From: Trinickia symbiotica
Lineage (GTDB): Bacteria > Pseudomonadota > Gammaproteobacteria > Burkholderiales > Burkholderiaceae
Length of the DNA: 64,000 nt
Direction: 5' to 3'
Assembly (NCBI RefSeq): GCF_002934455.1
Contig: NZ_PTIR01000007.1
Span: forward strand, 186,001-250,000
Positions 1 through 9,191 of this stretch are shown here, piece after piece (position 1 is the first letter of the stretch; every line of letters starts with the position of its first letter). Below the pieces are notes generated by a model. It saw only the letters and a list, made by a program, of their open reading frames with translations, was not told where the DNA came from and made no database searches. The translations under genes and the position numbers were made by a program.

Positions 1-924
1 CTGCGCTTCGATGAGCCCGCTTTTTGCCCCGCGCGGCAGGTCGACCTGCGTCGTGTCGCCGGTGACCACCGCTTTCGAGCCGAAGCCGATGCGCGTGAGG
101 AACATCTTCATCTGCTCGGGCGTCGTGTTCTGCGCTTCGTCGAGAATGATGAACGCATGATTGAGCGTACGGCCGCGCATGTAGGCGAGCGGGGCGATCT
201 CGATCATCTGCCGCTCGAACATCTTGGCCGTCTTGTCGAAGCCGAGCAGATCGTATAGCGCGTCATAAAGCGGGCGCAGATACGGATCGACCTTCTGCGC
301 GAGGTCGCCCGGCAGGAAGCCGAGGCGCTCGCCCGCTTCGACGGCCGGCCGCGTGAGCACGATGCGCTTCACCTGATCGCGCTCGAGCGCGTCGACCGCG
401 CAGGCCACGGCGAGATAGGTCTTGCCCGTGCCGGCCGGCCCGACGCCGAACGTCACGTCGTGCGAAACAATCTGTTTGAGGTATTCGCGCTGGTGCGGCG
501 TACGCCCGCGCAGATCGGCCCGGCGCGTATAGAGCTTGGGCCCGAGCTCTTCCAGATCCTCGTCGTCGAGCCCCGCCGGCTCGTCGAACGGGTGATCGGG
601 GTCATAGCGGACGCCCGCCGCCTCGAGCGGTTCGTCGGCCATGCCCGCGCCACGGTTGCCGGGATGGCGTGCCTCGACGAGGGCGAGTTGAATGTCGTCG
701 ACCGATAGCGGCTCGCGCGCGCGATTGTAGAAGTTCTCGAGCGCGCCGAGCGCAACCTTGGCGCCGCGCCCGCGGATCGCGATCCGGTGCCCGCGGCGCT
801 GCAGCGTCACATCGAGTGCCTGCTCGATCTGCCGCAGATTCTCGTCGAGCGGTCCGCAAAGGTTGGCAAGGCGCGCATTGTCGTCGCGCGGTGCGTTGAA
901 TTCCAGGGGCTGGGCTGTTTTCAA
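1..924 (-). CDS. ybeZ: PhoH-family ATPase (YbeZ-like), C-terminus cut by window edge
   Basis: Cytoplasmic P-loop ATPase of the PhoH/YbeZ family, linked to RNA metabolism and ribosome maturation with YbeY. The reading frame runs for 308 codons off the left edge. A Walker A motif GPAGTGKT lies near residue 161 and a Walker B motif FIILDEAQN near residue 265. The start is taken as TTG at 924 (reading M-K-T-A-Q-P-L-E-F); no ATG is available between it and the in-frame stop of miaB, and TTG at 930 is an alternative. The gene follows miaB on the same strand after about 42 bases, the usual miaB-ybeZ-ybeY order. The C-terminal part is missing because of the window boundary, not truncation. Confidence 0.9.
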   Translation of the reverse strand, partial: MKTAQPLEFNAPRDDNARLANLCGPLDENLRQIEQALDVTLQRRGHRIAIRGRGAKVALGALENFYNRAREPLSVDDIQLALVEARHPGNRGAGMADEPLEAAGVRYDPDHPFDEPAGLDDEDLEELGPKLYTRRADLRGRTPHQREYLKQIVSHDVTFGVGPAGTGKTYLAVACAVDALERDQVKRIVLTRPAVEAGERLGFLPGDLAQKVDPYLRPLYDALYDLLGFDKTAKMFERQMIEIAPLAYMRGRTLNHAFIILDEAQNTTPEQMKMFLTRIGFGSKAVVTGDTTQVDLPRGAKSGLIEAQ

Positions 925-966
925 GGTCAAACGGTTGTCCCGAACGGTAGTCCTGAAAGAGGATTC

Positions 967-2334
967 TCAATGCGCCGCGAGATCGGCATCGGCGAGCAGG
1001 AGCTCGCCGCGCAGCGAGTGCGGATAAGCATGACCGATGCGCACGTCGATCATTTGCCCGATGAGGCGCGCGTGCGCCGCGGGCGGCGCCGGAAAGTTCA
1101 CGACGCGATTGTTTGCCGTGCGTCCGGCGAGCTCGGTCGGATCCTTGCGCGACGGTCCCTCGACGAGAATGCGCTCGATGCCACCCACCATCGACTGGCT
1201 GATCCGCGCGGCGTTGCCATCGATCGTCGCCTGCAGGTGTTGCAGGCGCTTCAGCTTCACTTCCCGCGGCGTATCGTCGTGCAGGTTCGCGGCCGGCGTG
1301 CCGGGGCGCGGGCTGTAGATGAACGAAAAGCTCGTGTCGTAATTCATCTCGTCGACGAGCGCCATCGTCTTGGCGAAATCGGCTTCAGTCTCGCCTGGAA
1401 AGCCGACGATGATGTCGGTCGAGAGCGACAGGTCGGGGCGGATCGCGCGCAGCCGGCGGATCACCGATTTGTACTCGAGCACCGTGTAGCCGCGCTTCAT
1501 CGCCATGAGGATGCGGTCGGAGCCGTGCTGCACCGGCAAGTGCAGGTGCGAAACGAGCTTGTCGACCTTCGCGTAGGTGTCGATGAGGCGCTGCGTGAAC
1601 TCTTTGGGGTGCGAGGTCGTGTAGCGAATCCGCTCGATGCCGGGCATGTCGGCGACATATTCGATCAGCGTGGCGAAGTCGGCGATCTCCGGGCAGCCCG
1701 CCGTGAGCGGTCCGCGGTACGCGTTGACGTTCTGGCCGAGCAGCGTCACTTCACGCACGCCCTGGTCGGCGAGGCCGGCGATTTCAGTCAGCACGTCGTC
1801 GAGCGGGCGCGACACTTCCTCGCCGCGCGTGTATGGCACGACGCAGTAGCTGCAGTACTTGCTGCAGCCTTCCATGATGGAGACGAACGCGCTCGGACCT
1901 TCGACGCGCGCGGGCGGCAGATTGTCGAACTTCTCGATCTCGGGAAACGAAATGTCGACTTGCGCCCGCCCCGTCGCGCGGCGCGCGCCGATCATCTGCG
2001 GCAGGCGATGCAGCGTCTGCGGCCCAAAGACCAGATCGACATAAGGCGCGCGCGCAACGATGGCCGCGCCTTCCTGGCTGGCGACGCAGCCGCCGACGCC
2101 GATCAGCAGATCGGGGTTCGCTTCCTTGAGCTCGCGCACGCGGCCCAGATCCGAGAAGACCTTTTCCTGCGCTTTTTCACGCACCGAGCACGTATTGAAG
2201 AGGATGACGTCGGCCTCTTCGGGCGTATCCGTCTTGACGAGGCCTTCCGCCTGCCCGAGCACGTCGATCATCTTGTCGGAGTCGTACTCGTTCATCTGGC
2301 AGCCGAAGGTCTTTACATACACTTTTTTGGTCAT
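967..2334 (-). CDS. miaB: tRNA-2-methylthio-N6-dimethylallyladenosine synthase MiaB
   Basis: Radical-SAM methylthiotransferase that converts i6A37 to ms2i6A37 in tRNAs reading UNN codons. The 455-aa protein begins [20 protein letters not shown], the UPF0004 domain with its cluster cysteines (Cys12 and two later ones in NTCSVRE and GVGGCV). The radical-SAM triad CSKYCSYC sits at about residues 157-164, and a TRAM domain closes the C-terminus. The ATG at 2334 is chosen because upstream residues in the longer frame do not resemble the family. Length matches known MiaB proteins. It precedes ybeZ and is probably cotranscribed with it. Confidence 0.96.
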   Translation of the reverse strand: MTKKVYVKTFGCQMNEYDSDKMIDVLGQAEGLVKTDTPEEADVILFNTCSVREKAQEKVFSDLGRVRELKEANPDLLIGVGGCVASQEGAAIVARAPYVDLVFGPQTLHRLPQMIGARRATGRAQVDISFPEIEKFDNLPPARVEGPSAFVSIMEGCSKYCSYCVVPYTRGEEVSRPLDDVLTEIAGLADQGVREVTLLGQNVNAYRGPLTAGCPEIADFATLIEYVADMPGIERIRYTTSHPKEFTQRLIDTYAKVDKLVSHLHLPVQHGSDRILMAMKRGYTVLEYKSVIRRLRAIRPDLSLSTDIIVGFPGETEADFAKTMALVDEMNYDTSFSFIYSPRPGTPAANLHDDTPREVKLKRLQHLQATIDGNAARISQSMVGGIERILVEGPSRKDPTELAGRTANNRVVNFPAPPAAHARLIGQMIDVRIGHAYPHSLRGELLLADADLAAH

Positions 2335-2667
2335 GAAGTCGCCGATCGCAGTGGTTGACCTGGGGGCGGTGAAATTCGAAAAATAAGGGCGCGATCTCGG
2401 CCGGCCGGACCGGCACGCCACGCCACGCTCCGCATAGCCCTTGATTATAGCCCTTTAGGTTGCCGTCCTCGGCTCGGGGAGCGTGCGTCCGGCACCTCGG
2501 CGCCATCGCAATCGCAAAAGAGTGAGTCGTAGATGAGCATGGGGCGCATCCCTGGAGGCGGCCGACCTCGCGGGATGCTTTTTTGTTTGATGAGGCCCCA
2601 TGACACGTAGATTGCGCGGTCCTGCTCTACCTTTCGTCGAGCGGGTCGGGGCTCGTTGTTCGCGGCG
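2335..2667. other. intergenic region between miaB and glpF
   Basis: This 333-base gap separates the end of the glp operon from miaB, both read leftward. It carries no convincing protein-coding frame. Its one clear element is a strong rightward intrinsic terminator at 2546-2584, described separately, which has no rightward gene upstream. The leftward miaB promoter must also lie here or in the end of glpF, but I cannot assign it. Confidence 0.5.
2546..2584 (+). terminator. orphan rightward intrinsic terminator
   Basis: Arms GCATCCC (2546-2552) and GGGATGC (2572-2578) enclose a further stem GAGG/CCTC (2555-2558 with 2566-2569) and a 7-base loop, followed directly by six T (2579-2584). The T tract is on the plus strand only, so it would stop rightward transcription. 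Neighbouring genes all run leftward, which suggests an unannotated rightward RNA starting within about 2400-2540 or antisense to miaB. Confidence 0.7.
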
Positions 2668-3375
2668 TCAATGCATGTGCATATAGACCCACGATGCCAT
2701 CGCTCCGCCCGCGAGCGGCCCGCATACAGGGATCCACGCATAGCGCCAGTCGCTCCCGCGTTTGCCCGGAATCGGCAGCAGCGCATGCATGAGGCGCGGC
2801 GCCAGATCGCGCGCCGGACTCATCGCGTAGCCGGTCGGCCCGCCCAGCGAGATGCCGATGCCGAGCACGAGCAGGCCGACGGGCAGTGCGTCGAGTGCGC
2901 CGAGGCCCACCTGCGGTGAGGCCAGATAGAGCACGCCGAGAATCAGCACGAACGTGCAGATCATTTCGGTCACGACATTGTGCGGCACGCTGCGGATCGC
3001 CGGCGCAGTGCAGAAGCAGGCGAGCTTGACGTCGGGATCGTCGGTCTTCGAAAAGTGTTGCCGGTAGGCGAGCCAGACCAGGAAGGCACCCGCCATCCCG
3101 CCGAGCATCTGCGCCGCCACGTAGCCGGGCACCTTGCTCCAGGCGAATTTGCCGGCGAGCGCGAGACTCACGGTGACGACCGGGTTCAGGTGAGCGCCGC
3201 TGAACGAAGCCGTGACGTATACGGCAACGAACACGACCATTGCCCAGCCCCAGACGATGACGATGAGATCGGCGCCCTTGCCCTTCGTGCGCGCGAGCAA
3301 CACATTGGCAACGGCGCCGTTGCCGAGCAGCACGAGCAGCGCCGTGCCGACGAATTCAGCAATGAGAGGTGACAT
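2668..3375 (-). CDS. glpF: glycerol facilitator / aquaglyceroporin GlpF
   Basis: Inner-membrane major intrinsic protein that lets glycerol diffuse in. The 235-aa protein has six predicted membrane helices and the two half-helix loops of the MIP family. The first box reads GAHLNPVVTV (Asn64-Pro65-Val66) and the second GYAMSPARDLAPR (Ser186-Pro187-Ala188). So the canonical second NPA asparagine is serine and the first NPA alanine is valine. The arginine after the second box (Arg189, selectivity filter) is kept. The ATG at 3375 starts directly with the first helix (MSPLIAEFVGTALLVLL). It lies downstream of glpD and glpK on the same strand, as the last gene of the glp operon. Confidence 0.93.
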   Translation of the reverse strand: MSPLIAEFVGTALLVLLGNGAVANVLLARTKGKGADLIVIVWGWAMVVFVAVYVTASFSGAHLNPVVTVSLALAGKFAWSKVPGYVAAQMLGGMAGAFLVWLAYRQHFSKTDDPDVKLACFCTAPAIRSVPHNVVTEMICTFVLILGVLYLASPQVGLGALDALPVGLLVLGIGISLGGPTGYAMSPARDLAPRLMHALLPIPGKRGSDWRYAWIPVCGPLAGGAMASWVYMHMH

Positions 3376-3524
3376 GGTTGTCTCCGGAATGGCATTCGTT
3401 GGTATCGAGTCGCGGGTTGGGGCGATGCCGCCCGCGCTTGCTTTTTTGTCGTTCGGATCGGCTGCTCTTCGGTCGCACGGCCCATGCGATCGGTGAGCGG
3501 GGCTCGGCCGTCCGCCGGCGCGAG

Positions 3525-5024
3525 TCAGGTGGCGTCCGCCCAGGCTTTCGCGGCCGCGACCGCGCGTTGCCAGCCGGCCAGGCACTCGCGCGCCGCTCCT
3601 CGCTCCATCGCCGGCGAGAAACGCTTGTCGAGCTGCCACTGGCTCTCGAGCTCGCCGATGTCTTTCCAGTACCCGACTGCCAGCCCGGCGAGATAGGCGG
3701 CGCCGAGCGCCGTCGTCTCGCTGACGCGCGGGCGCACGGCCGCCACGCCGAGCAAGTCGGCCTGAAACTGCATGAGCAGATCGTTCGCGCAGGCGCCGCC
3801 GTCGACACGCAATTCGCCCACGCGGATACCCGAATCGGCTTGCATGGCCGTCAGCACGTCGACTGACTGGTAGGCGATCGAATCGAGCGCCGCGCGCGCG
3901 AGGTGTGCGCTCGTCGTGCCGCGCGTTACGCCGAACACGGTGCCGCGCGCTCGCGGGTTCCAATGAGGCGCGCCGAGGCCGGCGAAGGCCGGCACCAGGT
4001 ACACGCCGTCGCAATGCGGCACGCTCGCGGCGAGCGCTTCCACTTCGCTCGCCGACTTGATGATGCCGAGACCGTCGCGCAGCCACTGAACCACGGCCCC
4101 CGCGATGAAGATGCTGCCTTCGAGTGCGTAGTCGACACGATCGCCGATCTTCCAGGCGAGCGTGGTAACAAGGTTGTTCTTCGATTCGATCGGCTTCGCG
4201 CCCGTGTTCATGACGAGAAAGCAGCCGGTGCCGTAAGTGTTCTTCACCATGCCCGACTTCGTGCACATTTGCCCGAAGAGGGCGGCGTGCTGATCGCCCG
4301 CGATGCCCGCGAGCGGAATCTTCGAGGCAAAGACGGTCGTCACCGTCGGCCCGTAGACCTCGGACGAGGACCGCACTTCGGGCAGCATGCTGCTGGGGAT
4401 ATCGAGCGCTTCGAGCAGGTCGCCATCCCATTGCAGCGTATGGATGTTGAATAGCATCGTGCGGGAGGCGTTCGTCACGTCGGTGACGTGCAGCGCGTGC
4501 TTCGTGAAGTTCCAGACGAGCCAGCTGTCCACGGTGCCGAATGCGAGCTTGCCTTGCTTGGCTTTTTCGCGCGCGCCCTCGACGTTATCGAGAATCCAGC
4601 GGATTTTCGTTGCCGAGAAGTAGGCGTCGATCGGCAACCCAGTCTTCGCGCGGACCTTGGCCTCCAGCCCTTGTGCTTTGAGTGTGTCGCAGAGCTCGGC
4701 CGTGCGGCGGTCCTGCCAGACGATCGCGTTGTGGATGGGCTGGCCCGTCTCGCGATCCCAGACGATCGTCGTCTCGCGCTGATTCGTGATGCCGATCGCG
4801 GCGATCGAGCCGCCGTTCAAGCCTGCGCGCGTGACGGCTTCGGCCGCGACGCCGGCCTGCGTCGACCAAATCTCCTGCGGATCGTGCTCGACCCAGCCGG
4901 GCCGGGGGTAAATCTGCGTGAACTCCTTTTGGGCGACGGAGACGATATTGCCCATTCGGTCGAAGACCATCGCGCGCGAACTGGTCGTGCCTTGATCGAG
5001 CGCAAGAATGTATTGGTCCTGCAT
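3525..5024 (-). CDS. glpK: glycerol kinase
   Basis: Phosphorylates glycerol with ATP to sn-glycerol 3-phosphate in the cytoplasm. It is an FGGY-family kinase of 499 aa, the normal GlpK length. The N-terminal phosphate-binding stretch [13 protein letters not shown] is present, followed by the family segment [10 protein letters not shown] in the middle and an intact C-terminal FGGY domain ([20 protein letters not shown]). The start MQDQYILAL is unambiguous. The gene lies between glpD upstream (85-base gap) and glpF downstream (about 150 bases), so substrate entry, phosphorylation and oxidation are encoded together. Confidence 0.97.
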   Translation of the reverse strand: MQDQYILALDQGTTSSRAMVFDRMGNIVSVAQKEFTQIYPRPGWVEHDPQEIWSTQAGVAAEAVTRAGLNGGSIAAIGITNQRETTIVWDRETGQPIHNAIVWQDRRTAELCDTLKAQGLEAKVRAKTGLPIDAYFSATKIRWILDNVEGAREKAKQGKLAFGTVDSWLVWNFTKHALHVTDVTNASRTMLFNIHTLQWDGDLLEALDIPSSMLPEVRSSSEVYGPTVTTVFASKIPLAGIAGDQHAALFGQMCTKSGMVKNTYGTGCFLVMNTGAKPIESKNNLVTTLAWKIGDRVDYALEGSIFIAGAVVQWLRDGLGIIKSASEVEALAASVPHCDGVYLVPAFAGLGAPHWNPRARGTVFGVTRGTTSAHLARAALDSIAYQSVDVLTAMQADSGIRVGELRVDGGACANDLLMQFQADLLGVAAVRPRVSETTALGAAYLAGLAVGYWKDIGELESQWQLDKRFSPAMERGAARECLAGWQRAVAAAKAWADAT

Positions 5025-5109
5025 TGTCTGCCCTCCATGTGATTGTCGTCATTCGCCGCGGCCCGCGTGCGGCGTGTGTTTGCTCCGGCCGCGCTTTGCG
5101 CGCCGCCGG

Positions 5110-6714
5110 TTACTGCGAAAAAACGGAATCCCGCGAAGCGCTGTCACGCGACCGGGATCGGGTGAACCACGTGTCGATCCGCGATCGCACCGCGTCGAGC
5201 GTGCCCGGCGCGAGATGAAGACCGAGCTTCGAACGGCGCCAGAGCACGTCGTCGGCGCAGCGCGCCCACTCCGTGCCGCTCAGATAGGCCAGTTCGCGCT
5301 CGTACAGCCCGGGCGCCAGCTCGGCCCCGAGATCGGAGAGCGAGCGCGCCTCGCCGATCATGCGCTCGGCCCGGGTGCCGTAAGCTCGCGCATAGCGGTG
5401 CGCAAGCTCCGCCGGAAGCCAAGGATGCCCGCTCGCGAAGCGTGCTGCAAACCGATCGAATTGCCCGTTCGCGATGTCGCCGCCCGGCAGCGCCGCACCC
5501 GCCGTCCATCCGGGCGCGCGGTGGTCGAGCGCCTCGCCGAGGAGGTCCACGGCCTCTTCGGCGAGCTTGCGAAACGTCGTGATCTTGCCCCCGAAGACTG
5601 ACAACAGAGGGGCGTCTGGTCCGCTCGCGTTCGTGCCGGTATCGATCTCGAGCCGGTAGTCGCGCGTGACGGCCGACGGGTCGGCGGCGCCTTCCTCCTC
5701 GAGGAGCGGCCGCACGCCCGAGTAGCTCCAGCAGACGTCGGCCGGTGCGATCTTGCGCTTGAAGTAGCGATTGATCGATTCGCAGAGGTAGCGTATCTCC
5801 GCGTCGTCGATCGCGACTCGGGCTGGATCGTCGTGATACTCGACGTCCGTCGTGCCGATCAGTGTGAACTCACGCTCGTAGGGGATCGCGAAGATGATCC
5901 GCTTGTCGGGGTTTTGAAATATGTACGCGTGATCGTGCTCGAAGAGGCGCCGCGTCACGATATGACTGCCCTTGACCAGTCGCACGGTATGCTGTGCGCC
6001 GCGCCCTAGCGCCTCGTGCAGGACCTGGCCGACCCACGGCCCCGCCGCGTTCGCGAGTGCGCGGGCACGGACGGCCAGCCGCGTGCCGTCGGCGCGCTCG
6101 AGCTCGGCTTGCCATTCGCCTCCGGCACGGACGGCTCTGACCAGCTTCGTGCGGGTTTCAATCGCGGCCCCGCGTTCGCTCGCATCGAGCGCGTTCAGCA
6201 CGACGAGCCGCGCGTCGTCGACCCAGCCGTCGGAGTAGACGAACCCGCGGTCGATCGAATCGACGAGCGGCGCTCCGGCCGGATGACGGCGCATGACGAT
6301 GCCGCGCGAGCCCGGCAGCAGCTCGCGCCGCGCGAGGTGGTCGTAGAGGAAAAGCCCGGCGCGAATCAGCCACGCCGGACGCAGATTCGGCATATGCGGC
6401 ATCACGAAGCGCAACGGGCGGATGATGTGCGGTGCGGCGCGCAATAGTGTCTCGCGCTCCTTCAACGCTTTCCGAACGAGCGAAAACTCCTTGTATTCGA
6501 GGTAGCGCAGCCCGCCGTGAATGAGCTTCGTGCTCGACGACGACGTATGCCCGGCGAGATCGTCCTGTTCGACGAGCAGCACGGCGAGCCCGCGCCCCGC
6601 GGCGTCTCGCGCGATTCCTGCTCCGTTGATGCCGCCGCCGACGACGAGCAGATCGTATCGCGCCCCTTCCCTCAGTTCTGTCACTCGCTCACCTCTTTGC
6701 CTGGCCATCTGCAT
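5110..6714 (-). CDS. glpD: glycerol-3-phosphate dehydrogenase (FAD), aerobic
   Basis: Membrane-associated flavoenzyme oxidising glycerol 3-phosphate to dihydroxyacetone phosphate and passing electrons to quinone. The FAD Rossmann motif YDLLVVGGGINGAGIARDA lies near residue 20, followed by the GlpD signature with STKLIHGGLRYLEY. A C-terminal DAO-C domain completes the 534-aa frame, slightly longer than E. coli GlpD. The first Met (6714) and the third residue Met are both possible starts, as is GTG at the VTELREG segment. A GlpR-type operator sits 40-80 bases upstream, so this is the promoter-proximal gene of glpD-glpK-glpF. Confidence 0.95.
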   Translation of the reverse strand: MQMARQRGERVTELREGARYDLLVVGGGINGAGIARDAAGRGLAVLLVEQDDLAGHTSSSSTKLIHGGLRYLEYKEFSLVRKALKERETLLRAAPHIIRPLRFVMPHMPNLRPAWLIRAGLFLYDHLARRELLPGSRGIVMRRHPAGAPLVDSIDRGFVYSDGWVDDARLVVLNALDASERGAAIETRTKLVRAVRAGGEWQAELERADGTRLAVRARALANAAGPWVGQVLHEALGRGAQHTVRLVKGSHIVTRRLFEHDHAYIFQNPDKRIIFAIPYEREFTLIGTTDVEYHDDPARVAIDDAEIRYLCESINRYFKRKIAPADVCWSYSGVRPLLEEEGAADPSAVTRDYRLEIDTGTNASGPDAPLLSVFGGKITTFRKLAEEAVDLLGEALDHRAPGWTAGAALPGGDIANGQFDRFAARFASGHPWLPAELAHRYARAYGTRAERMIGEARSLSDLGAELAPGLYERELAYLSGTEWARCADDVLWRRSKLGLHLAPGTLDAVRSRIDTWFTRSRSRDSASRDSVFSQ

Positions 6715-6755
6715 GGCCGCGATTCGCCGGTATGGGAAAGCGTAGCGAACGCGTC

Positions 6756-6790
6756 ATGTTCGTTTTCGAAATCTATCGAACATTTTCGAA
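6756..6790. promoter_or_regulatory. GlpR-type operator upstream of glpD
   Basis: The half-sites ATGTTCG (6756-6762) and CGAACAT (6777-6783) form an inverted repeat, interleaved with two TTTTCGAA elements (6763-6770 and 6783-6790). This is very close to the E. coli GlpR consensus half-site ATGTTCGWTAWCGAACAT. It lies 42-76 bases before the glpD start, and glpR is encoded about 1.2 kb further on. Operator function is inferred from the match and position. No similar site is visible before glpK or glpF. Confidence 0.75.
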
Positions 6791-6898
6791 AAAGTAAAGG
6801 GAATGACTCGTGCGCCGCGGGTTTGAGCGGCGCGCATGCCGTCAGCGCGCGAGGGTGTGTGCGGCGCTACTATGACGAAAACTGCGAAGAGGTGGACG

Positions 6899-7267
6899 AT
6901 GCGAGGATTCGGATGGTGCGGTGTGGCGCTGGCGGTCGTGCTCGCTACGGGATGCGCGGCGGGCGTGGCCGGATTCGGCGCGCCGCCGCTCTCGGCGCTG
7001 CAGGCGCAATGCGGCGTGCAGGCGGACTACGGTGCGGATGCGCCGGCCGTCTATTCCGCGCTGCTCGACGCCTATGTCGGCTATCGGCACCGCCGCGTGA
7101 CACAGGCCGACTTTTGCGCGTTTCAAAACTCCATTGCCGAGCGGCATGCGGCGCTGGTCGCGGGCGGTTCGGATGCCCGGCCGGCCTGGGCGGAATTTTT
7201 CAACGAGGCGCGCGTGAAGGCGATCAATTGGCGCGCGGCCGTGGATCCGTCGCTGCGCGGAGGCTAG
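6899..7267 (+). CDS. small putative lipoprotein, unknown function
   Basis: I do not recognise a family. The predicted 122-aa product starts with a lipoprotein signal: a short basic N-terminus, a hydrophobic run and the lipobox LATGC, so it should be exported and lipidated. The mature part is alanine-rich, with two further cysteines that could form a disulphide (QCGV and DFCAF). The start at 6899 is preferred because GAGGTGG lies a proper distance upstream; longer in-frame starts at 6836 and 6872 lack one. It reads away from glpD and shares the 6715-6898 region with it. A link to glycerol metabolism is not evident. Confidence 0.7.
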   Translation: MRGFGWCGVALAVVLATGCAAGVAGFGAPPLSALQAQCGVQADYGADAPAVYSALLDAYVGYRHRRVTQADFCAFQNSIAERHAALVAGGSDARPAWAEFFNEARVKAINWRAAVDPSLRGG

Positions 7268-7445
7268 GGGTGAACTGAAGGGCGCAGGGGAGCGGTTCCA
7301 CCCAAATCCGAGCGCGCCGCATCGCGGCGAGCGCGCTACCGGCCTGAGCAGACCACGGGATCGGGCCTACGATGGCGCCGCACGTAAGCCCGCCTTTCGG
7401 CGCGGTGCGCCGCAAGGCTTCGAAAGCGGGTGAAACCGGTGGAAC

Positions 7446-7643
7446 CTACGACAGGCGTTTGATTGCTTTGACCGCAGAATCGCCCGATTCGGTCAGGCGC
7501 AATTCGCGGTGGCCCGAGGCGAGGCTCTCGAGACGCACGAGTTGATGCTCGAGGAGTGCATCGAGTTCTTCTCGGTCCATATCGACTTGGTTCGGGGCAT
7601 CCTTCACGAGTAGCAACGTAGCGAATTCATGCGGACTCAGCAT
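7446..7643 (-). CDS. conserved small hypothetical protein (65 aa)
   Basis: The product starts MLSPHEFATLLLVKDAP and is acidic and leucine-rich, with the look of a small winged-helix-like or dimeric helical protein (LDALLEHQLVRLES followed by RELRLTESGDSAVKAIKRL). The start at 7643 has a good ribosome binding site (GGAGAG) eight bases upstream, which argues against the longer frame from 7667. Similar short proteins are common as hypotheticals in Burkholderia-type genomes. Function is unknown. It lies alone between a convergent lipoprotein gene and glpR. Confidence 0.7.
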   Translation of the reverse strand: MLSPHEFATLLLVKDAPNQVDMDREELDALLEHQLVRLESLASGHRELRLTESGDSAVKAIKRLS

Positions 7644-7929
7644 TTCGTTCTCTCCATGCATGGGCAATCGAATTGCCGCGGCGGCCGCGTTTGCGGTTGC
7701 CGTCGAACTCCACCTTGGCGGAAGAGGGAGACATCGCGGCGCTTGAACGCGGTCATGCGCCGGGGAACTGCAGTGTAGTCAAGGGGAGTGCCTTATCCAA
7801 ATCGTCCCCTGATAATTTTCCGTTTGACAATTGATCGGGGCCAAAGCGGTTTGCCGTCCGTGGCAATTTCGCGAAAGTACTTCAAGTTTCGCGTGCGCCG
7901 CAGCATGATATGGCGGCGGCACGCGCCGC

Positions 7930-8715
7930 TCACTGCGGCTCGGCGATATACACCTGGGTGCCGGCGGCTTTGATCGCCTCGTCCATTTCCGGCGGGACCG
8001 GCCCATCGGTGAAAAGTGCGTCGACCTGGTTCAGGTGACCCTGCCGGACGAGCGCGGGGCGGCCGAATTTCGAGTGGTCGGCGGCCAGGAATACCGTGCG
8101 CGCGTGTTCGATGATGGCCTCGGCCACGCGAACCTCGCGCGTGTCGAAATCGCGCAGCGTCCCATCGGTCTCGATGCTCGAGGTGCCGATGATCGCGAAG
8201 TCGACCTTGAACTGGCGAATGAAATCGATGGCGAGCTCGCCGACGATCCCCTTGTCCCAGGGTCTCACGATGCCTCCGGTGACGAGCACCTCGCATTCCG
8301 GGTAGCCGCTCATCATGTTGGCGACGTTGAGGTTGTTCGTGATGACGCGCAATCCGCGGTGACGGTTCAGTGCGCGCGCGACTTCCTCGGTGGTCGTGCC
8401 GAGGTTGATGAAAAGCGATGCCTGATCGGGGATATGGGTGGCGACGAGCGCTGCGATGCGGCGCTTTTCGTCATGGAACATTCGCTGACGGGCCGTGTAG
8501 GAGACGTTTTCCGAGCTCGTCGGCAGGCTTGCACCGCCGTGGTAGCGGCGCAAGAGATTCATGTCCGCGAGCCAGTTGACGTCGCGGCGAATTGTCTGCG
8601 GCGTCACATCGAAATGCGAGGCTAGATCCTCCACGGTGACGAAGCCGTCGCGCTGGACCCATTCGAGCAGTTCCTGTTGGCGCGCATTGAGGCTCAGGCG
8701 GGGGTCTCGGGTCAT
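7930..8715 (-). CDS. glpR: DeoR-family repressor of glycerol 3-phosphate regulon, GlpR
   Basis: Cytoplasmic DNA-binding repressor. An N-terminal DeoR winged helix-turn-helix is present (QQELLEWVQRDGFVTVEDL, then VTPQTIRRDVNWLADMNLLRR), followed by a sugar-phosphate sensor domain of the DeoR/isomerase fold (LFINLGTTTEEVARAL, ITNNLNVANMMSGYPECEVL, FLAADHSKFGRPALV). This matches GlpR in length (261 aa) and motifs. The start at 8715 (MTRDPRLSLNARQQELL) is chosen over 8733. Its target site is recognisable upstream of glpD, so glycerol 3-phosphate-responsive control of glpDKF is expected. Confidence 0.88.
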   Translation of the reverse strand: MTRDPRLSLNARQQELLEWVQRDGFVTVEDLASHFDVTPQTIRRDVNWLADMNLLRRYHGGASLPTSSENVSYTARQRMFHDEKRRIAALVATHIPDQASLFINLGTTTEEVARALNRHRGLRVITNNLNVANMMSGYPECEVLVTGGIVRPWDKGIVGELAIDFIRQFKVDFAIIGTSSIETDGTLRDFDTREVRVAEAIIEHARTVFLAADHSKFGRPALVRQGHLNQVDALFTDGPVPPEMDEAIKAAGTQVYIAEPQ

Positions 8716-9191
8716 GGTGGGCGGCGTTCGCATTGGGCAAATTGAGGTGCGTATTGTAAGACGAGCGCGTTCTTGGACGAGCGCGTTCCAGGGCGAGCGT
8801 CAAAGGGCGAGCGTCAAAGGGCGAGCGTCAAAGGGCGAGCGTCAAAGGGCGAGCGTCAAAGGGCGAGCGCGCGGGGCGACGTTGCGCGCTCTCTTTCGTA
8901 ATACGCCGAAAGACGTATGCACCCATCGCCGGCCGATCGAGGTGATCAGGGCCGGAACCGGCGATACGCTTCGGCGGTCATTGGAGTGTGCCGAAGCACT
9001 TTCGTCCAACTCCGGCTAACATGCCGGCATAAGGTTTAATTAACTGAAGCGCCGCATTGGATTTCCTGCACGCATAGGCGGGCCCGAGGCTTGCCTGAAA
9101 TACGTCTTGGGAAATCTCTCGATTGGGTATTCGCGCGAGTTGACCGGCGCGCGGCCGACCCCATGGGACGCGGCTTTGGGAGCTCAATGCA
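8716..9191. other. intergenic region before the ferritin-like gene
   Basis: This 476-base gap between divergent glpR and the ferritin-like gene holds a short tandem repeat (8791-8870, listed separately) and no plausible gene. The stretch 8900-8920 has a small dyad (ATACG and CGTAT arms) that could form a hairpin. Promoters for glpR and for the gene at 9192 must lie here but I cannot place them with confidence. Confidence 0.4.
8791..8870. repeat. 14-bp direct tandem repeat, 5 perfect copies plus partial
   Basis: The unit GGGCGAGCGTCAAA occurs at 8791, 8805, 8819, 8833 and 8847, all identical, followed by a partial sixth (8861-8870). Preceding sequence (8763-8790) has related GACGAGCGCGTT blocks. 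There are no spacers, so it is not a CRISPR. A simple variable-number tandem repeat in the glpR 5' region is the best description. Confidence 0.95.

Noticed and set aside
787-2358. Long rightward open frame (523 codons) over miaB
   Set aside because: Antisense to a clearly real miaB; translation is His/Arg/Val-rich with no family features. GC-rich sequences keep antisense frames open.
7644-7929. Imperfect CCCC/GGGG hairpin near 7802-7837 as glpR terminator
   Set aside because: Arms have several mismatches and no U tract; not a credible terminator.
8791-8870. Possible CRISPR
   Set aside because: Repeats are contiguous, with no spacers, and there are no cas genes in the window.
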